From assembly GCA_030629925.1 (NCBI GenBank), contig DAOVOB010000036.1, positions 1-8,544 of the forward strand: DNA of 8,544 bases, in the 5' to 3' direction. The notes beneath the pieces were generated by a model that was not told the origin of the DNA, did no database searches, and saw nothing but the letters and a program-made list of their open reading frames with translations. The stretch comes from Fidelibacterota bacterium. GTDB lineage: Bacteria > Fidelibacterota > Fidelibacteria > Fidelibacterales > Fidelibacteraceae. Below are positions 6,550 to 8,544 of the stretch, in pieces. Position 1 is the first letter of the stretch. Every line of letters starts with the position of its first letter. The translations under genes were made by a program, and so were the position numbers.

Positions 6550-7647
6550 TTATGTAATCTCAATAATATTAATATTGTTTTTATTGATGTCCATGCCATG
6601 CCGGCTTAGGTCGTTCATATCTGTTGTGCTTATGATAACCTGTTTTGTGTGTATGATTTTTTCTACAATTCGTTTGCTGTTATTTAAATCTAGTTCTGCA
6701 AAAAGGTCATCAAGTAAATATATGGGTTCTGTCTTTTTAAGCCCTGTAATAATTTCACCCTCGGCCAACTTTAGCATGGTCATCCAAATTTTATGTTCCC
6801 CTTGTGAGGCATAATGGATCAGCGGGACGCCGTTTCTTAAGAAAAGGTATTTGTCATAATTGGGACCCCAAAGAGTTCTGCGCAAAATGATCTCTTTGTT
6901 TATATTGTTTTGTGTTTTCTCTCTATGGGCAATTTGAAAATCCGCTTCTGTTTCGGCTGTTAATGAGGGTTTATAGGTGATGTTTCCTGTGCTGCCGTTG
7001 TCAAACGTGCTTTCATATAGTTCTTTGAGATGTTTATTGAAAACCTCGGCATGGGAGCGGCGGGCACTAACGATCCGAAACATGATGGGCGATAATTGTT
7101 CATCATACACCTCTAGTTGTGTGGTATAGGTATACTCTTTTCTCTCGCTGAGCTGCTTTAGGGTGGCGTTCCGGTTCCTTAGAAGTTTTCTGTAGTTTAT
7201 CAAATCTTGGAGGTATGGTCTGGATGTTTGGGAAATGAATCGGTCAAAATATCCGCGTCGCTCCATACTTGGTCCGGCAGTAACGCGAAAATCTTCTGGT
7301 GATTGAAACACCACGGGGAAACTCCCGATAACATCAGCCATGCGAACCATGATTTCTTCGTCAAAAATAAAGCGTTTGCCTTTTTTCTTAAGGTAGTTTG
7401 CTTGGGCTTTTTTGTATTTACTTTCTTCCCATATGCTTGATATTTGAAAAAATTCCTTCTCTTGTTTTACCATATCAACATCTTGTGGGGCTTTAAAAGA
7501 TTTTGTAAAACTGGTAAAATATATTGCCTCAAGTAAGGACGTTTTTCCTACACCATTTTTACCCAGAATTACATTCACTCCCGGGTGGAAATCAACCGTT
7601 TTTTCATCAAAGATTCGAAAGTTTTTGACTGTAAGTTGTTTTATCAT
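6550..7647 (-). CDS. recF: DNA replication and repair protein RecF
   Basis: This 365-residue protein has a normal RecF length and all the family landmarks. RecF is a cytoplasmic SMC/ABC-type ATPase that binds single-strand/double-strand junctions and, with RecO and RecR, helps load RecA at gaps. Visible motifs are the N-terminal strand IKQLTVKNFR, Walker A GKNGVGKT at 29-36, the RecF hallmark region F-x-S-P-E-D-F-x-x-x-x-G-P-x-x-x-R-R at 114-131, the ABC signature ASQGEHK at 280-286, Walker B with LLDDLFAELD at 311-320 and the switch strand VIISTTD at 337-343. The middle (about 140-210) is the helical coiled-coil arm. The start is ATG at 7647; the Walker A distance from it is usual, but no clear Shine-Dalgarno precedes it, only AT-rich sequence. 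It lies 69 bases after the lipoprotein gene, so it is separated from dnaN by one inserted gene. No broken or missing motif was seen. Confidence 0.96.
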   Translation of the reverse strand: MIKQLTVKNFRIFDEKTVDFHPGVNVILGKNGVGKTSLLEAIYFTSFTKSFKAPQDVDMVKQEKEFFQISSIWEESKYKKAQANYLKKKGKRFIFDEEIMVRMADVIGSFPVVFQSPEDFRVTAGPSMERRGYFDRFISQTSRPYLQDLINYRKLLRNRNATLKQLSERKEYTYTTQLEVYDEQLSPIMFRIVSARRSHAEVFNKHLKELYESTFDNGSTGNITYKPSLTAETEADFQIAHREKTQNNINKEIILRRTLWGPNYDKYLFLRNGVPLIHYASQGEHKIWMTMLKLAEGEIITGLKKTEPIYLLDDLFAELDLNNSKRIVEKIIHTKQVIISTTDMNDLSRHGMDINKNNINIIEIT

Positions 7648-7716
7648 ATTGCTATGTAATATAAAAATATCTTTATAAAAAGTGTGTGGTTAATAAATTA
7701 TTTTTATTAGAAATAA

Positions 7717-8424
7717 TTATTCAGCCTTGGGCTTAGCTAGTGAAAATTTTGCTTCTAACCCTAGAGAAAAAATAAATGGCGGGTAGTTTGAGATCGAAGC
7801 ATTGCTTGCGTAAGATAATCCGGCTTGAGCGTTTAGTTTAAGCCGGTCGGCACCAATAGCAAAAAACAAAATAGGTTCAAAGAAAAAGTCTGCTCCTTGG
7901 ATATTTTGATCTACTCCGTCTATTTTGGTTAAATATGCATTAACATAAGCCTCTCGAAAAGCAATGCCTAAATTGAGAATCTTTGTCTGCAATCCAATAT
8001 CTTGCTGAAAATACAGTTTGCTATAGTTTGTGGAGCGGGTGGATACATCTGTAAGATTATTGGAAAAACTTTGTCCTAATCCAACTCCGACATAAGCCTC
8101 AAATATAATTTTTCTCGTTATAGCTTTATAATAGCCGGCTGCAAATTCACCATAATAATTTCCATTTCTGAATGTCTTGCTGATATCTGAAACCGTTTCA
8201 GTATTCTCGACATTTAATAGATTTGCGTTTAATTGAATACCTATACAGTCTGTTGGGGCATAGGCTGACCTGAGATCTCCGCCAAACCCTTTAATTCCAA
8301 GTGCAAGGTGTGTTTCGTTTTTCCGGGATAAAAGCGGGGCGTTTACTCCGTTTGGATAATATACATATGAGGAACAAGAAAGCAGTAGGGTGGCTATAGC
8401 TATAATTAAAATCGTATTTTTTAT
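7717..8424 (-). CDS. Small lipoprotein with beta-barrel-like C-terminal part, between dnaN and recF; start codon non-canonical
   Basis: Reading back from the TAA stop, this frame stays open until the dnaN TAG. Taken from an ATA codon at 8424-8422 it gives 235 residues. The N-terminus has a lipoprotein signal: K-N at 2-3, a hydrophobic stretch at about 5-15 and lipobox L-L-S-C with Cys17. The mature protein starts CSSYVYYPNGVNAPLLSRKN. The rest is rich in alternating glycine/aromatic strand patterns (about 90-122, 138-165, 180-206, 216-229) and ends close after a final strand, as in small outer-membrane barrels. The Y-x-P-N-x-x-N-x-P-L-L opening resembles, from memory, short Bacteroidota-type surface proteins of unknown function. 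No ATG, GTG or TTG precedes the signal in frame; the first is TTG at 7992 (residue 145), which would discard signal and half the strands. ATA at 8424 has GGGA six bases upstream. Alternatively a homopolymer indel hides a TTG start at 8453. The coding frame is convincing; the exact start and function are not. Confidence 0.62.
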   Translation of the reverse strand: MKNTILIIAIATLLLSCSSYVYYPNGVNAPLLSRKNETHLALGIKGFGGDLRSAYAPTDCIGIQLNANLLNVENTETVSDISKTFRNGNYYGEFAAGYYKAITRKIIFEAYVGVGLGQSFSNNLTDVSTRSTNYSKLYFQQDIGLQTKILNLGIAFREAYVNAYLTKIDGVDQNIQGADFFFEPILFFAIGADRLKLNAQAGLSYASNASISNYPPFIFSLGLEAKFSLAKPKAE

Positions 8425-8457
8425 ATTATTTCCCGAAAAAAGTTTATTAACAATTAT

Positions 8458-8544
8458 CTACATAAGCCTAATAGGCATTAGAAGAAAGAGTATTTCTTCA
8501 TCAGATTGTTGCTCTGTGGGGAAAAACAATCCCGCCATTAAAGC
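8458..8544 (-). CDS. dnaN: DNA polymerase III beta sliding clamp, C-terminal end (partial)
   Basis: The minus-strand frame entering at the right edge is open for 28 codons and ends at TAG. The peptide finishes with DEEILFLLMPIRLM. Beta clamps typically end in a last beta strand of the type (Y/L)-L-x-M-P-(M/V/I)-R-(L/I); the E. coli protein ends VMPMRL. The preceding FFPTEQQSDEE fits the penultimate strand and acidic turn. The clamp is the ring that tethers the replicative polymerase to DNA and recruits partners through a pocket that includes this C-terminal tail. The presence of recF a little downstream on the same strand supports the call, because dnaN-recF is a common bacterial gene order. 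Only the tail is visible, so domain integrity cannot be judged. The assignment rests on a short motif plus synteny and is fairly confident for its length. Confidence 0.72.
   Translation of the reverse strand, partial: ALMAGLFFPTEQQSDEEILFLLMPIRLM

Noticed and set aside
7660..7677. AT-only inverted repeat TATAAA / TTTATA before recF
   Set aside because: Such repeats are expected by chance in this AT-rich gap and the stem would be unstable.
7717..7992. A 91-residue protein starting at TTG 7992
   Set aside because: The frame stays open upstream to the dnaN stop and encodes a lipoprotein signal and further strands; the TTG is an internal codon without a ribosome binding site.
8454..8462. TTATCTACA, one mismatch from the DnaA box TTATCCACA, near dnaN
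   Set aside because: It is a single imperfect copy overlapping the dnaN stop codon, with no further boxes or AT-rich unwinding region, so it does not support an origin.
8504..8531. Inverted repeat GATTGTT / AACAATC near the right edge
   Set aside because: It is a 7-base stem with a 14-base loop inside the dnaN coding end, with no T-tract; likely chance.

Overview
The window is a compact, one-directional block of bacterial chromosome. Every supported gene lies on the minus strand, so the text below reads from the right edge to the left. Gene order: the last 28 codons of dnaN (DNA polymerase III beta clamp), a small lipoprotein/beta-barrel-like gene, recF, cdsA, a MutL/GlmL-family actin-fold ATPase gene, a 375-codon gene of unknown function, a transglutaminase-like lipoprotein gene and a PpiC-type prolyl isomerase lipoprotein gene. 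A strong rho-independent terminator follows the last gene. No gap exceeds about 110 bases. No RNA genes, mobile elements or CRISPR arrays were seen.

Organism: the cell envelope looks diderm (three predicted lipoproteins, one ending in beta-strand-rich sequence, plus a PpiC/SurA-like lipoprotein). Base composition is moderately AT-rich. Four genes have clear purine-rich Shine-Dalgarno sequences. The small lipoprotein has a start region (Y-x-P-N-x-x-N-x-P-L-L) that, from memory, resembles short outer-membrane proteins of Bacteroidota and relatives. Together with the MutL pair this suggests a member or neighbour of the FCB group, perhaps an amino-acid-using candidate phylum. This is an inference of low confidence; no marker here fixes the phylum.

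Right part (about 6550-8544): the replication/repair cluster dnaN-recF, with the small lipoprotein gene between the two. That gene has no ATG, GTG or TTG in frame ahead of its signal peptide. Its most natural start is an ATA with a GGGA upstream, or else a one-base indel in a homopolymer hides a TTG start.

Middle (about 5656-6483): cdsA, phospholipid synthesis (CDP-diacylglycerol), with the catalytic signature present.

Left part (about 96-5548): a likely transcription unit of four closely spaced genes (gaps of 40, 9 and 13 bases, each gene with a good ribosome binding site) ending at the terminator. Its upstream region holds a possible promoter overlapped by a perfect 7-9-7 inverted repeat. 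The first two genes form the most interesting part: a MutL/GlmL-family ATPase without any glutamate mutase or other B12 mutase gene in view, paired with a protein that appears to combine lipoyl/barrel-sandwich-like segments, a central alpha/beta region and a C-terminal KOW-like segment. The last two genes encode envelope lipoproteins.
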